In this document: piece by piece, positions 39,834 to 47,307 of the stretch
How the letters are laid out: the number at the start of each line of letters is the position of its first letter
Numbering within the stretch: position 1 is the first letter of the stretch
Assembly: GCA_964458665.1 (NCBI GenBank)
Contig: CAYWOO010000244.1
Coordinates: 1-49,896 of the forward strand
Direction: 5' to 3'
DNA from: JANXYW01 sp964458665
GTDB lineage: Bacteria; Chloroflexota; Dehalococcoidia; DSTF01; JACRBR01
Length of the DNA stretch: 49,896 nt
Notes under the pieces: generated by a model
What the model was told of the DNA's origin: nothing
The model's input: the letters and a program-made list of their open reading frames with translations, nothing else
Database searches by the model: none
Made by a program: the position numbers and the translations under genes

Positions 39834-40111
39834 AGCGCGATCACGTTCTGCTTCAGCCACAGCAGCGCGTCGCGGCTGAGGCAGTAGCCTGAACGCGGCC
39901 CTGGCCCGCACCGCAGGATGAGCCCCGCCTCCTTGAGGACCCGCAAATGCTCGGAAACGGTCGATTGCGCCAGCTCGACGTGGCGCGTCAGATCCATGCA
40001 GTTGGCATCGCCAGCCACGGCCATCGTCCGCACGAGGTCGAGCCGCACGGGGTGCCCGAGCGCCCGAAGCATCGTCGCGAGTCTATCGGTATCGAGTGTG
40101 GTTATCGTCAT
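39830..40111 (-). CDS. arsR: ArsR-family repressor
   Basis: A 93-residue winged-helix repressor: ALGHPVRLDLVRTMA, DLTRHVELAQSTVSEHLRVL as recognition helix, then a wing with GYCLSRDALL. The classical ELCVCDL metal-binding motif is absent; cysteines occur at the NCMDL stretch, the LRCGPG wing and GYCLS, so arsenite may be sensed by a different Cys set. It is the first gene of a five-gene overlapping operon. There is no Shine-Dalgarno; the promoter puts the transcript start almost at the ATG. Confidence 0.92.
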   Translation of the reverse strand: MTITTLDTDRLATMLRALGHPVRLDLVRTMAVAGDANCMDLTRHVELAQSTVSEHLRVLKEAGLILRCGPGPRSGYCLSRDALLWLKQNVIAL

Positions 40112-40149
40112 ACCATCGTCATATTACGATGGTTCTGGTCCTGAATCAA
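40112..40149 (-). promoter_or_regulatory. ars operon promoter and operator
   Basis: On the minus strand TTGATT (40144-40149), a 17-bp spacer, and TAATAT (40121-40126) form a strong sigma70-type promoter. The perfect inverted repeat ACCATCGT-CATATT-ACGATGGT (40112-40133) covers the -10 box and abuts the arsR ATG. It is a natural ArsR operator. The predicted start is 2-3 nt before the ATG, so the mRNA is effectively leaderless. Confidence 0.75.
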
Positions 40150-40159
40150 GCCGGAACGC

Positions 40160-40217
40160 TCCTCCTCTCCCCTCGTGGGAGAGGAGGAGGCCGAAGGCCG
40201 GAGGAGAGGGGGCACGT
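40160..40217. repeat. Family A-type palindromic repeat
   Basis: CTCCTCCTCTCCC-CTC-GTGGGAGAGGAGGAG, then GCCGAAGGCCGGAGGAGAGG, the reverse-sense form of the family A unit. Confidence 0.65.
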
Positions 40218-40271
40218 GCCGGCGCCAAAGCTTTACGTCCGGCAGGTGCGACCTCAGTCGCACCAGGACAG

Positions 40272-41615
40272 CTACCCAGCAGCCCCAGCGACAGCCGCGG
40301 CCGGCATCGCTTGCGCCGCCGCCACGATGGCATCCGCAACCTCCATCGCCGCGGCGAGGGTGATCAGCGACAGGTCGTACGGAATATCGCGCGAGTCGCC
40401 GGCGAAGTACAGGTTCCCGACCGAGGCGGCCCGCAGCGGCACCATGTTCTTCCGGTTCGCCGGCGTCTGGCGCGCGCCGACGACCTTCGCGGTCGGCATC
40501 GTGCGCTCGACGGCGATCGCATCGCGCCAGCCGGGGAAATGCAGGTCGAGGCCGGTGGCCAGCTCTTCCTTCCGCCCCGCTAGCAGCGCCGCATCGGCCG
40601 CTTCCTCCGGCGAGAGGTACGCCATCGCGTGCAACAGCTGCCCGGTCGCCGGCGCGAGGTCCGGTGTCGTGAACGAGTGGACGCTGTAGTAGAGGTCGCG
40701 TTCGATGTCGAACACCAGCGCCAGGTTCTCGCGCACCTTGCGATTGAACCCCAGATCCATGCAGAGCGCGTGGACATCGACCAGGCCCTCCCATTGCTGC
40801 ATCTCTGCGCGCAGCGGCGAGCTATCCGGAGCCAGCGCGGGTGCGTCCTGCGGCGGCAGCGTGCAGACGAACGCATCGGCCTCGTAACACGTGTCCGCGG
40901 TCACAGCCGCCACGATCCGGCCATCGACCACGTCGAGTCGATCGATCCGCGTGCCAGTGATCAGTTTGCCACCGTTCGCCTCGAGTTCCTCGATGAAGAC
41001 CTCGTACATCGAGCGCCAGCCGCCGGACATGTAGCCGACGTAGTCCTTCGCGAACAAAACGCGCTGGAAGTGCGAGATCAGCCAGGCGGCGTCCAGTTCA
41101 CCAGCCGGGCGCGTGTACGTGTTAACCGTCCCGAGCGCCATGGCGAAACGTCGGACGGCGGCGTCGCCGGTGTGATCTTCCACCCACTTGCGCCAGGTCG
41201 TGCCAGCCACGATCGATTCCGGCTTCGCCGACTTCAGCGCGAGCATCAGCTTGACGAGTTGCAGGCGCTCGCCCAGCGAGAAGAGCTTCGTCGTCAGCAA
41301 CTGGTGCGGCTTGGCGCCCATCACGGCGAGGCGGTCGCCGTCGGCCCAATACGCGCACATGTTGTCGACGTACTCACACTTCGGCACAGGCCGGCCCAGG
41401 CGCGCCATCACGTCGGCGAGCAAGCCAGACTCCGGCGTGTACATCGCGTGCGGGCCGTAGTTGAACGTGAAGCCCTTCTCCTCATACGTGTAGGCGCGCC
41501 CACCCGCCTGGTTGCCCTTCTCGACGACCACCACGCGCTTCCCCTGCTTCGCCAGCAACGCTCCCGTGCTGAGGCCGGCCAAACCGCCGCCGATGATCAC
41601 AACGTCGCTCTTCAT
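40272..41615 (-). CDS. Phytoene desaturase-like FAD oxidoreductase
   Basis: A 447-residue flavoprotein of the CrtI/amine-oxidase superfamily. The dinucleotide-binding motif VVIIGGGLAGLSTGALLAK starts at residue 5, followed by VVVVEKGNQAGGRAYTY. The C-terminal FAD signature NLYFAGDSRDIPYDLSLITL is intact. Carotenoid desaturation or a related polyene or amine oxidation is likely, but no other carotenoid gene is seen. ATG at 41615 overlaps the sigma-factor stop (ATGA), so it is translated with it. Confidence 0.85.
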   Translation of the reverse strand: MKSDVVIIGGGLAGLSTGALLAKQGKRVVVVEKGNQAGGRAYTYEEKGFTFNYGPHAMYTPESGLLADVMARLGRPVPKCEYVDNMCAYWADGDRLAVMGAKPHQLLTTKLFSLGERLQLVKLMLALKSAKPESIVAGTTWRKWVEDHTGDAAVRRFAMALGTVNTYTRPAGELDAAWLISHFQRVLFAKDYVGYMSGGWRSMYEVFIEELEANGGKLITGTRIDRLDVVDGRIVAAVTADTCYEADAFVCTLPPQDAPALAPDSSPLRAEMQQWEGLVDVHALCMDLGFNRKVRENLALVFDIERDLYYSVHSFTTPDLAPATGQLLHAMAYLSPEEAADAALLAGRKEELATGLDLHFPGWRDAIAVERTMPTAKVVGARQTPANRKNMVPLRAASVGNLYFAGDSRDIPYDLSLITLAAAMEVADAIVAAAQAMPAAAVAGAAG

Positions 41616-42676
41616 CCTGCACGTCCTTTCTTGCCGAAGACCACTTCGGCGATCACGTCGATCGGCTCCCGATCGTACTCGTCGTCCATCATCGCGCGCG
41701 TGAAATTCTGGTACTGTCCGCCCGGCGTCCCGGGTTCCAGCGGCGTGTTGGCGTGCGCCTGCACGAAGCGCACCGTGCGCTTCATCGCCTTGTAGGACGC
41801 CGCGCACACCCCGCACGTCGCCAGATGCGCCTCGACGCCACCGCGCACCGTGTGCGGCAGTTCATCCGCAAGAAGATCCGACAGCAGTTCGTCGAGCTGA
41901 TCGCAAGTCAGACCCCCCGCCGTAGGGGCACGCGGTGGCGTGCCCTCTGCGCGCGCATCCGTTCGATCTGCAATAGACGCATCTGCTACGGAGGCGGGAA
42001 CGGCGCGCCGTGCCTCTACGGTCGGTGCCTTCTTGTGCTGAATGCGTGCGGCGACAATGCAGCCGTCGCACTCGTTCTCGTCGTGCACCAACGCGCATCG
42101 CGTCTCGTACACGTCCGTCATCTTCTTGCGTGCGCGATGCAGCTCCGTCTTCAGCGACGCCACCGACGCCCCGATCGAGTTCGCCGCTTCTTCGCGCGAC
42201 ATGCCCATCTGGTCGCACATGACGATCGCCGCGCGCTGCTTTTCTGGCAGCGACATCGTGATGCAGTTGACGCAGGTGGCGGCGACTTCTTTCACCTCCG
42301 CGGCGCGCTCCGGCGACAGATAGAGATTCTGCTCCATCTGCTGCACCAGCTCGCCGTTCTCGCGGAACCACTGCCAGCGCTTGTCCAAGTCCCACGGCTT
42401 CTTGCCGCGCTGGCTGTCGAGGCAGGTGTTCGTAGCGATGCGGAACAGCCACGTCGAGAGCGACGCGCGCAGCTCGAAGTTGGCGATGTGCGTGTAGGCC
42501 TTGAGCAGCGTCTCCTGGACGAGGTCTTCGGCCTCTTCGTGCGAACCCGTCATCTTGTAGCAGAGGCGCTGGAGTGCCTGGCGGTGCTCCTCGGCAAGCG
42601 CGCCGAAGGCGTCCTTGTCGCCCGCCCGAGCGCGTTCGAGCAGTGCGAGCGGTGTGTCCGGCATCCGGTCATCCAC
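41612..42676 (-). CDS. ECF sigma factor fused to a zinc-finger (anti-sigma-like) domain
   Basis: A 354-residue protein. Sigma region 2 lies at about residues 18-86 (HEEAEDLVQETLLKAY, LSTWLFRIATN) and region 4 at about 140-190 (LPEKQRAAIVMCDQMGMSRE, EAANSIGASVASLKTELHRA). A Cys cluster (ECDGC) follows region 4. A long Ala/Thr/Pro linker leads to a zf-HC2 finger (CDQLDELLSD ... HLATCGVCAASYK, around residues 250-300). The finger is usually on a separate anti-sigma protein, so the sigma factor probably carries its own redox or metal-sensitive brake. GTG at 42676 is chosen for AAGGGGA upstream. It is coupled to a desaturase-like gene, the presumed target. Confidence 0.88.
   Translation of the reverse strand: MDDRMPDTPLALLERARAGDKDAFGALAEEHRQALQRLCYKMTGSHEEAEDLVQETLLKAYTHIANFELRASLSTWLFRIATNTCLDSQRGKKPWDLDKRWQWFRENGELVQQMEQNLYLSPERAAEVKEVAATCVNCITMSLPEKQRAAIVMCDQMGMSREEAANSIGASVASLKTELHRARKKMTDVYETRCALVHDENECDGCIVAARIQHKKAPTVEARRAVPASVADASIADRTDARAEGTPPRAPTAGGLTCDQLDELLSDLLADELPHTVRGGVEAHLATCGVCAASYKAMKRTVRFVQAHANTPLEPGTPGGQYQNFTRAMMDDEYDREPIDVIAEVVFGKKGRAG
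41921..42019. repeat. MITE-like repeat embedded in the sigma/zinc-finger linker
   Basis: The left end GTAGGGGCACGCGG and the reverse complement of the right end, GTAGAGGCACGGCGC, match over 10 of the first 11 bases, giving terminal inverted repeats around about 98 bp. The insert is in frame and encodes the Pro/Thr/Ala-rich linker. Related GTAGGGGC-type palindromes are intergenic at about 44013 and 48018. Confidence 0.5.
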
Positions 42677-42928
42677 GCCCGTTCCCCTTTTCACTGAGTT
42701 AGACGCGCGCCCGTACGAAAAGGTTACATCGGCTTCGCGAACCACGGATTGCGCGGATTTCACCGAAGAGGGCTCGGAGGCACGGTGGCACGGGCGTTTG
42801 TCTTGCTGAGAGGTGCTTCATGACGGACCGGACTGACTTGCCCAACTAGACACGCCGCGCCTGACAGCTTGCCGCGCCTTGACGTAGGGCTATCGCCTTC
42901 GCCGCTACACGCGAGTACGCTCGAATGG

Positions 42929-43681
42929 ATGAGGATTAGCGTTGCGCTCACGCCGAAGCTCCTGCGGGAGCCACGGCAGCATGCTGTTGCCGTCGTCGAC
43001 GTGCTACGCGCCACGACGTCGCTCGTGACGATGCTGGAGAACGGCCTCCTCCGGGCGATCATCAGCGACAACATCCAGCAGGCTCGCAAGCTCGCGCTCA
43101 ACAACTTCTCGCTGCTCTGCGGCGAGGTGAGGGCGCGCCCGCCCGCCGGCTTCGACTACGGCAACTCGCCGGCAGAGTTCTCCGCACTGTCGTTCAAAGG
43201 CAAGTCGGCCGTGCTCTTCACAACGAACGGCACGCGGGCGCTCGCTGCTTCATCAGAAGCGCCGATCGTCATCGCGGCCGCACTCGTCAACCGACGCGCC
43301 GCCGCCGAGCGCCTCGTCGCCGAAGCAGGGCGACGGAAGCTCGATATCGCGGTCGTCTGCGCGGGCGTCGAGCGCGGAACGGCGTTCAGCCTCGAAGACA
43401 CGGCCGCCGCCGGCGCCCTCGTTGAGGTGGCGATGGAGACCGACGCCGCGCTGGCGATGACCGACTCCTCGTGGGCGGCGCTCCACCTCTGGCGCTGGTA
43501 TCGCGGCGATGCGATGCGACTCTTCCGTCAATCCAAGCACGGCCGCCTGCTCCACGCGCTCGCCTTCGACGACGATCTCGCGTACGCCGCGCAGGTCGAC
43601 ATCTTCCAGTCGGTGCCGGTGCTGCACAGCGACGACGGCGTGCACACCCTGCGCACGCGGGCCCCACGAATGAAGAGCTGA
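42929..43681 (+). CDS. comB: 2-phosphosulfolactate phosphatase-like protein (ComB family)
   Basis: A 250-residue ComB-family protein. Hallmarks AVVDVLRATTSLVTMLENG, CGEVRARPPAGFDYGNSPAEF and FTTNGTRAL are present. ComB removes phosphate from 2-phosphosulfolactate in coenzyme M synthesis; many bacteria without coenzyme M keep a homologue whose substrate is uncertain. No comA or comC is nearby. No Shine-Dalgarno; TACGCT lies 7 nt before the ATG at 42929 (42916-42921), suggesting a leaderless start. Confidence 0.88.
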   Translation: MRISVALTPKLLREPRQHAVAVVDVLRATTSLVTMLENGLLRAIISDNIQQARKLALNNFSLLCGEVRARPPAGFDYGNSPAEFSALSFKGKSAVLFTTNGTRALAASSEAPIVIAAALVNRRAAAERLVAEAGRRKLDIAVVCAGVERGTAFSLEDTAAAGALVEVAMETDAALAMTDSSWAALHLWRWYRGDAMRLFRQSKHGRLLHALAFDDDLAYAAQVDIFQSVPVLHSDDGVHTLRTRAPRMKS

Positions 43682-44264
43682 TCCCACAACGCCCGTCCTC
43701 CCTCTCCGCCGGGCGGAGAGGGTCGGGGTGAGGTCACCACGTCGTCTGCAGTACACGACGCATCGCGCACTGCAGGGCCTACACCGTGGCGAGGGTGAGG
43801 TCCCTTCAACATTGCACGCAAGATCCGGATAGATGACGTACCGCCGTGCGCCGTATCGTCGTGTGTGGCCGCGCGCGGGCGCTGCCGGAGCGAGCAGAAA
43901 CGGAGCGGCGACGTGAGCGAGGACGGCGAGATCAACGAAACGCAGGCATTCCTCGCCGAAGACCGCGTCCGCCTGCAGTCGCTCCTCGCCGGATTCTAGT
44001 GTGAATGTCGCGTAGGGGCGCACGGCTGTGCGCCCCGTTCTCCCTCGTTAGTGCGCTCAGCGTGGTGGCATAGCCGTCCCCGGCTGTGCGTCCGGCAAAG
44101 CCGGACGGACGCGGTAGACACTGCGTCCCAGCACAACGATCGCGTGCAGATCGATCGCTTCAACGCCTCCCAACAAAACCGCCCTGCCCGCCGTGATCTC
44201 TGTGGTCCCTGTGATGAACCCTCTCAAGATCCCTTTGCGCCCTTTGCGGCTTTGCGGTGCATAA
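43682..44264. other. 583-bp repeat-rich gap without a convincing gene
   Basis: 43690-43738 is a family A-like unit (CCTCTCCGCC-GGGC-GGAGAGGG, GTGAGGTCACC). 44013-44037 is the hairpin GGGGCGCAC-GGCT-GTGCGCCCC. 44060-44120 is family E. 44195-44262 is family D (TCTCTGTGGTCCCTGTGATGAA ... GCGGCTTTGCGGTG). A 28-codon GTG frame at 43914-44000 has no supporting evidence. Confidence 0.7.
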
Positions 44265-45182
44265 CTACGGCATGGCAATCTTCGTGTCCACGCCCTTGCC
44301 GTCGAGCTTGAGCTTGCCATCCGATTGCAGCTTGTGCAGGTGCGACAGCACCTGCCCCGTCGCCATCATCAGCAGCCGCTTGTCCAGCTCGGGATAGATC
44401 GCCTTGACCAGCGACTTCACGTTGTCGCGACCATCGGCGAGAAAGCGGAGAATCTGGTCCTCGCGCTGCTGGCGGTGATCGATCAGCTCCTGGATCTTGC
44501 GATTCGGCTCCTTCACCACCGGTCCATGCCCTGGTGCCAGCAGCTCCGCCTCGAGCGCCTGCATCTTCTTCAGCGACGCGACGTATTGGCCCATATCGCC
44601 GTTCGGCGGCGGCGCGATCGCGGCCGTGCCGACACCGAGAACGTTGTCGCCCGCGAACAGCAGCTTCTCTTCCGGAATCAGCATGCAGAGGTGACCGGCG
44701 GTGTGGCCCGGCGTGTGCACGAGCTTCAGGTGCAGCGCGCCGATCTCCAACACGTGCCCGTCATCGACAAGGACATCCGGCGTCGCCTTCGCAGCCTCCA
44801 GCCGCCACTTCTTGGCCTGCTCGCGGGCTTCCTTCTGGTCCTCCGGGATCTCCATGTCGCCCGTCTCATTGTCGGGGTTCAGCAGCCACGACACTTCGTC
44901 GCGATGCACGACGATCTGCGCGCCCGTGGCCTCCCGCAGGCGGTGCGCGCCGCTGGCGTGGTCGTAGTGGTGGTGCGTCAGCACGATGTACTTGATCTTT
45001 GCATCGCTGTGCGCTTCCAGGAACTTGATGCGCGTGTTGTACGACTCGTCGTCGCTGAACCCGCTATCGATCAGCGCGCCAACGCCGCCTTCCTTGATCA
45101 GGAAGACGTTGGGCGGGTACGGCTGCGGGAACCACTTCAGCTCCACGTGGAGGCTGGTGACGTGCGGCGTGATCTCTTGCAT
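44265..45182 (-). CDS. Metallo-beta-lactamase-fold hydrolase with C-terminal winged-helix domain
   Basis: A 305-residue MBL-fold hydrolase of the LACTB2/RNase-Z-like group. The metal motif H70-x-H72-x-D74-H75 (LTHHHYDH), the second-shell HTPGHTAGH, FAGDN and APGHGP are complete. The C-terminal 75 residues (RQQREDQILRFLADGRDNVK, SLVKAIYPELDKRL) form the helical cap or winged helix typical of LACTB2-type proteins. Start at 45182 follows GGAGTTCCC. Substrate may be RNA, a lactone or a thioester. Confidence 0.88.
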   Translation of the reverse strand: MQEITPHVTSLHVELKWFPQPYPPNVFLIKEGGVGALIDSGFSDDESYNTRIKFLEAHSDAKIKYIVLTHHHYDHASGAHRLREATGAQIVVHRDEVSWLLNPDNETGDMEIPEDQKEAREQAKKWRLEAAKATPDVLVDDGHVLEIGALHLKLVHTPGHTAGHLCMLIPEEKLLFAGDNVLGVGTAAIAPPPNGDMGQYVASLKKMQALEAELLAPGHGPVVKEPNRKIQELIDHRQQREDQILRFLADGRDNVKSLVKAIYPELDKRLLMMATGQVLSHLHKLQSDGKLKLDGKGVDTKIAMP

Positions 45183-45545
45183 GGGAACTCCGGATCGCCG
45201 CGTCTCGACACCCGCGCCGCCTGTTGCGCATGCTACGGATGTCAGTCGCCGGGTCGGCCCTCGGCGCTGCGTCAGCGGGGAGATCGTAGGGTACGAGCGG
45301 GCGTGCGTCGAGCAGGCATGCGCGGAACTAACCTCTTTCGGGGACGCCCACCCTTCCGACTGGATGCACCGGCGCCGGGCGAAGAAGCGCCCGTTTCGAG
45401 CGCCGCGGCTTAGACCCGCGCTCCGTAATCGGCGTTCAACGCTTGACATGCGCGGCCAAAGCCGCCCGGGAAGGTTTACAACGCCGGCACAGACGCCCGA
45501 TGCTTGCCCCATCGTCAGCGGAGCTACAGCAGAAAGGCGCACGTC
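45183..45545. other. Divergent intergenic region between MBL hydrolase and mscL
   Basis: No gene is seen. TTGACA occurs at 45443-45448 but without a -10 at usual spacing. 45398-45427 holds a degenerate family B palindrome (GAGCGCCGCGGCTTAGACCC). AGAAAGG at 45531-45537 precedes the mscL ATG. Confidence 0.45.
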
Positions 45546-45956
45546 ATGGGCATGGTCAACGATTTCAAGGCTTTTCTCCTACGCGGCAACATCATCGACC
45601 TCGCGGTCGCCGTCGTCATCGGCGCAGCGTTCACGTCAATCGTCAACTCGTTCGTTACGGACCTGGTGACGCCGCTGATCGGCGCCTTCGGCGGCGAGTC
45701 GGACTTCTCATCGCTGCACTTCACCATCAACAGCAGCCGGTTCATGTACGGATCGTTCATCAACCACGTCATCTCGTTCGTGATCATCGCCGCGATGATC
45801 TTCTTCTTCGTCATCACGCCCGTCAACGCGCTGATGGCGCGCGCGAAAAAGGAGCCGCCTGTGGATCCGACGCTGAAGAAGTGCGCGGAGTGCATCAGCG
45901 AGATCCCGATCCAGGCGAAGCGCTGCGCTTTCTGCACATCGCCGCAAGCAGCGTAG
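45546..45956 (+). CDS. mscL: Large-conductance mechanosensitive channel MscL with zinc ribbon
   Basis: A 136-residue MscL. The N-terminal amphipathic helix and TM1 (DFKAFLLRGNIIDLAVAVVI, GAAFTSIVNSFVTDLVTPL) and TM2 (FVIIAAMIFFFVITPVNAL) are typical; it releases solutes on osmotic downshock. The C-terminus carries an extra CAEC-x10-CAFC zinc ribbon instead of only the usual helical bundle. The ATG at 45546 has AGAAAGG upstream. Confidence 0.94.
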   Translation: MGMVNDFKAFLLRGNIIDLAVAVVIGAAFTSIVNSFVTDLVTPLIGAFGGESDFSSLHFTINSSRFMYGSFINHVISFVIIAAMIFFFVITPVNALMARAKKEPPVDPTLKKCAECISEIPIQAKRCAFCTSPQAA

Positions 45957-45980
45957 GGGCGAGATGATCCACGACGAGCA

Positions 45981-46265
45981 CGAAAGGTTCGAGGAACGGG
46001 CGCACAAGCCCATTCCTCCCCAACAAAACCTCTGCGCCTCTGTGCCTCTGTGGTGAACCCAACCCGGCGTATGCTCGAAAGGTTCGGAGAACGGGCGCCC
46101 AAGCCCATTCCTCCCCAACAAAACCTCTGCGCCTCCGTGCCTCTGTGATGAACCCAACCCGGCGTATACTCGAAAGGTTCGGAGAACGGGCGCACAAGCC
46201 CCTTCCTCCCCAATAGAACCTCTGCGCCTCTGTGCCTCTGTGGTGAACCCAACCCGGCGTATACT
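45981..46265. repeat. Tandem repeat, exactly 95-bp period, three copies, ending at a start codon
   Basis: Units starting CGAAAGGTTCG begin at 45981, 46076 and 46171. Each contains GGGCGCACAAGCCC-type hairpin (GGGCGC(A/C)CAAGCCC), CCTCCCCAA, the family D phrase CCTCTGCGCCTC(T/C)GTGCCTC-TGTGGTGAACC and GGCGTAT(A/G)CT. The last unit ends in TATACT, 6 nt before the ATG at 46272, so the unit may carry the promoter. Confidence 0.92.
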
Positions 46266-46271
46266 CGCTCC

Positions 46272-47216
46272 ATGACCGCACCGAGCATCGCCGGCCTTCC
46301 CCATGTGCAGCGGGCGCTGCTCAAATGGCACCACGCCCGCGGCATGCAGGCGCCGTGGCGTGAGTCCGGCGACCCCTACGAGGTGCTGGTCGCGGCGGTG
46401 ATGGCGCAGCAGACGCAGATGAGCCGCGTCATGCCCTCGTACGAGCGATTCGTCGCGGCGTTCCCCACCGTAGAGTCGCTGGCGGCAGCAACGGCTAGCG
46501 ACGTGATCCGCGTCTGGGCCGGCATGGGCTACAACCAGCGCGCGATCCGGCTGCATCGCGCCGCGCGAACGATCGTAGCTGGCGGATGGCCGCGGGACGC
46601 GGTTTCGCTGGCGCTCATCGACGGCATCGGCCCGTTCACGGCAGCGATCATCGCGTCGTTCGCATTCGGCGAGCCGGCAGCGTGCGTCGATACGAACGTG
46701 CGGCGCGTGCTCGGGCGGCTTTCCGGCGACGAGAGCATCGACGGCAAGCGGCTGCAGTCGCTCGCCGACGCAGCGCTCGCCATACGCGAACCCGCGCGCT
46801 GGAACCAGGCGCTGATGGACTATGGCGCACGCGTCTGCGGCGTCCGCCCTAAGTGCGGCGAGTGCGTCGTATCGCGCTGGTGCGCATCGCCGCGTGAGCA
46901 ACCGGAAGCCCAAGGCGCGCATCCTCCCGCTCCCCTGCTCCGCGTCGCCGACGAGCGCGCCACATATGTAGCGAAGCCGCCTGCCCGCAAGCCGCAACCA
47001 AAGTTCGAGGGCTCGGCGCGTTGGTGGCGCGGCCGCATGGTCGCCGCGCTGCGCGCGCTCCCAGCGGGCGAATCGATCACCCTCGCGAGACTTCGGGCAA
47101 CCCTCTCCCGCGAAGGAGACCCGCCTCCACCCGACGAAATCAAAGCTCTCCTGAGCGCGCTCGAATCTCACGGCCTCGTCGAACTGAGCGGCAAACGCAT
47201 CGCGTTGCCGAAATAG
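46272..47216 (+). CDS. MutY-like HhH-GPD DNA glycosylase, catalytic Glu missing
   Basis: A 314-residue helix-hairpin-helix glycosylase. The HhH (LIDGIGPFTAAIIASFAFG) and the catalytic Asp D140 (CVDTNVRRVLGRL) are intact. The position of E. coli MutY Glu37 (LSEVMLQQTQ) reads VAAVMAQQTQ, with A42 in its place. The iron-sulfur Cys are C189, C195, C198 and C204, spaced x5-x2-x5 where MutY/EndoIII normally have x6-x2-x5. The MutY C-terminal NUDIX-like domain is absent and replaced by a winged-helix-like tail (RWWRGRMVAALRALPAGESI). Specificity may therefore not be A:8-oxoG. No Shine-Dalgarno; TATACT 6 nt upstream. Confidence 0.85.
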   Translation: MTAPSIAGLPHVQRALLKWHHARGMQAPWRESGDPYEVLVAAVMAQQTQMSRVMPSYERFVAAFPTVESLAAATASDVIRVWAGMGYNQRAIRLHRAARTIVAGGWPRDAVSLALIDGIGPFTAAIIASFAFGEPAACVDTNVRRVLGRLSGDESIDGKRLQSLADAALAIREPARWNQALMDYGARVCGVRPKCGECVVSRWCASPREQPEAQGAHPPAPLLRVADERATYVAKPPARKPQPKFEGSARWWRGRMVAALRALPAGESITLARLRATLSREGDPPPPDEIKALLSALESHGLVELSGKRIALPK

Positions 47217-47307
47217 TGCCCGTACGCTGCCGTAGAGCCCCGCGCGGACTGAAGTCCACGCTACGATGCAAGAACGACGAACGCCCCGTTCTCTAGTTTC
47301 AACAATC

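Noticed and set aside
43914..44000. 28-codon GTG frame ending in TAG
   Set aside because: Too short, no Shine-Dalgarno or -10 hexamer, and no neighbour that gives it meaning.
45443..45480. sigma70 promoter for mscL from TTGACA
   Set aside because: No -10 hexamer lies 16-18 bp downstream; the next TTTACA is 26 bp away.
45981..46265. CRISPR array
   Set aside because: Repeats are contiguous 95-bp units without unique spacers, and there are no cas genes. The same applies to the 128- and 114-bp arrays.
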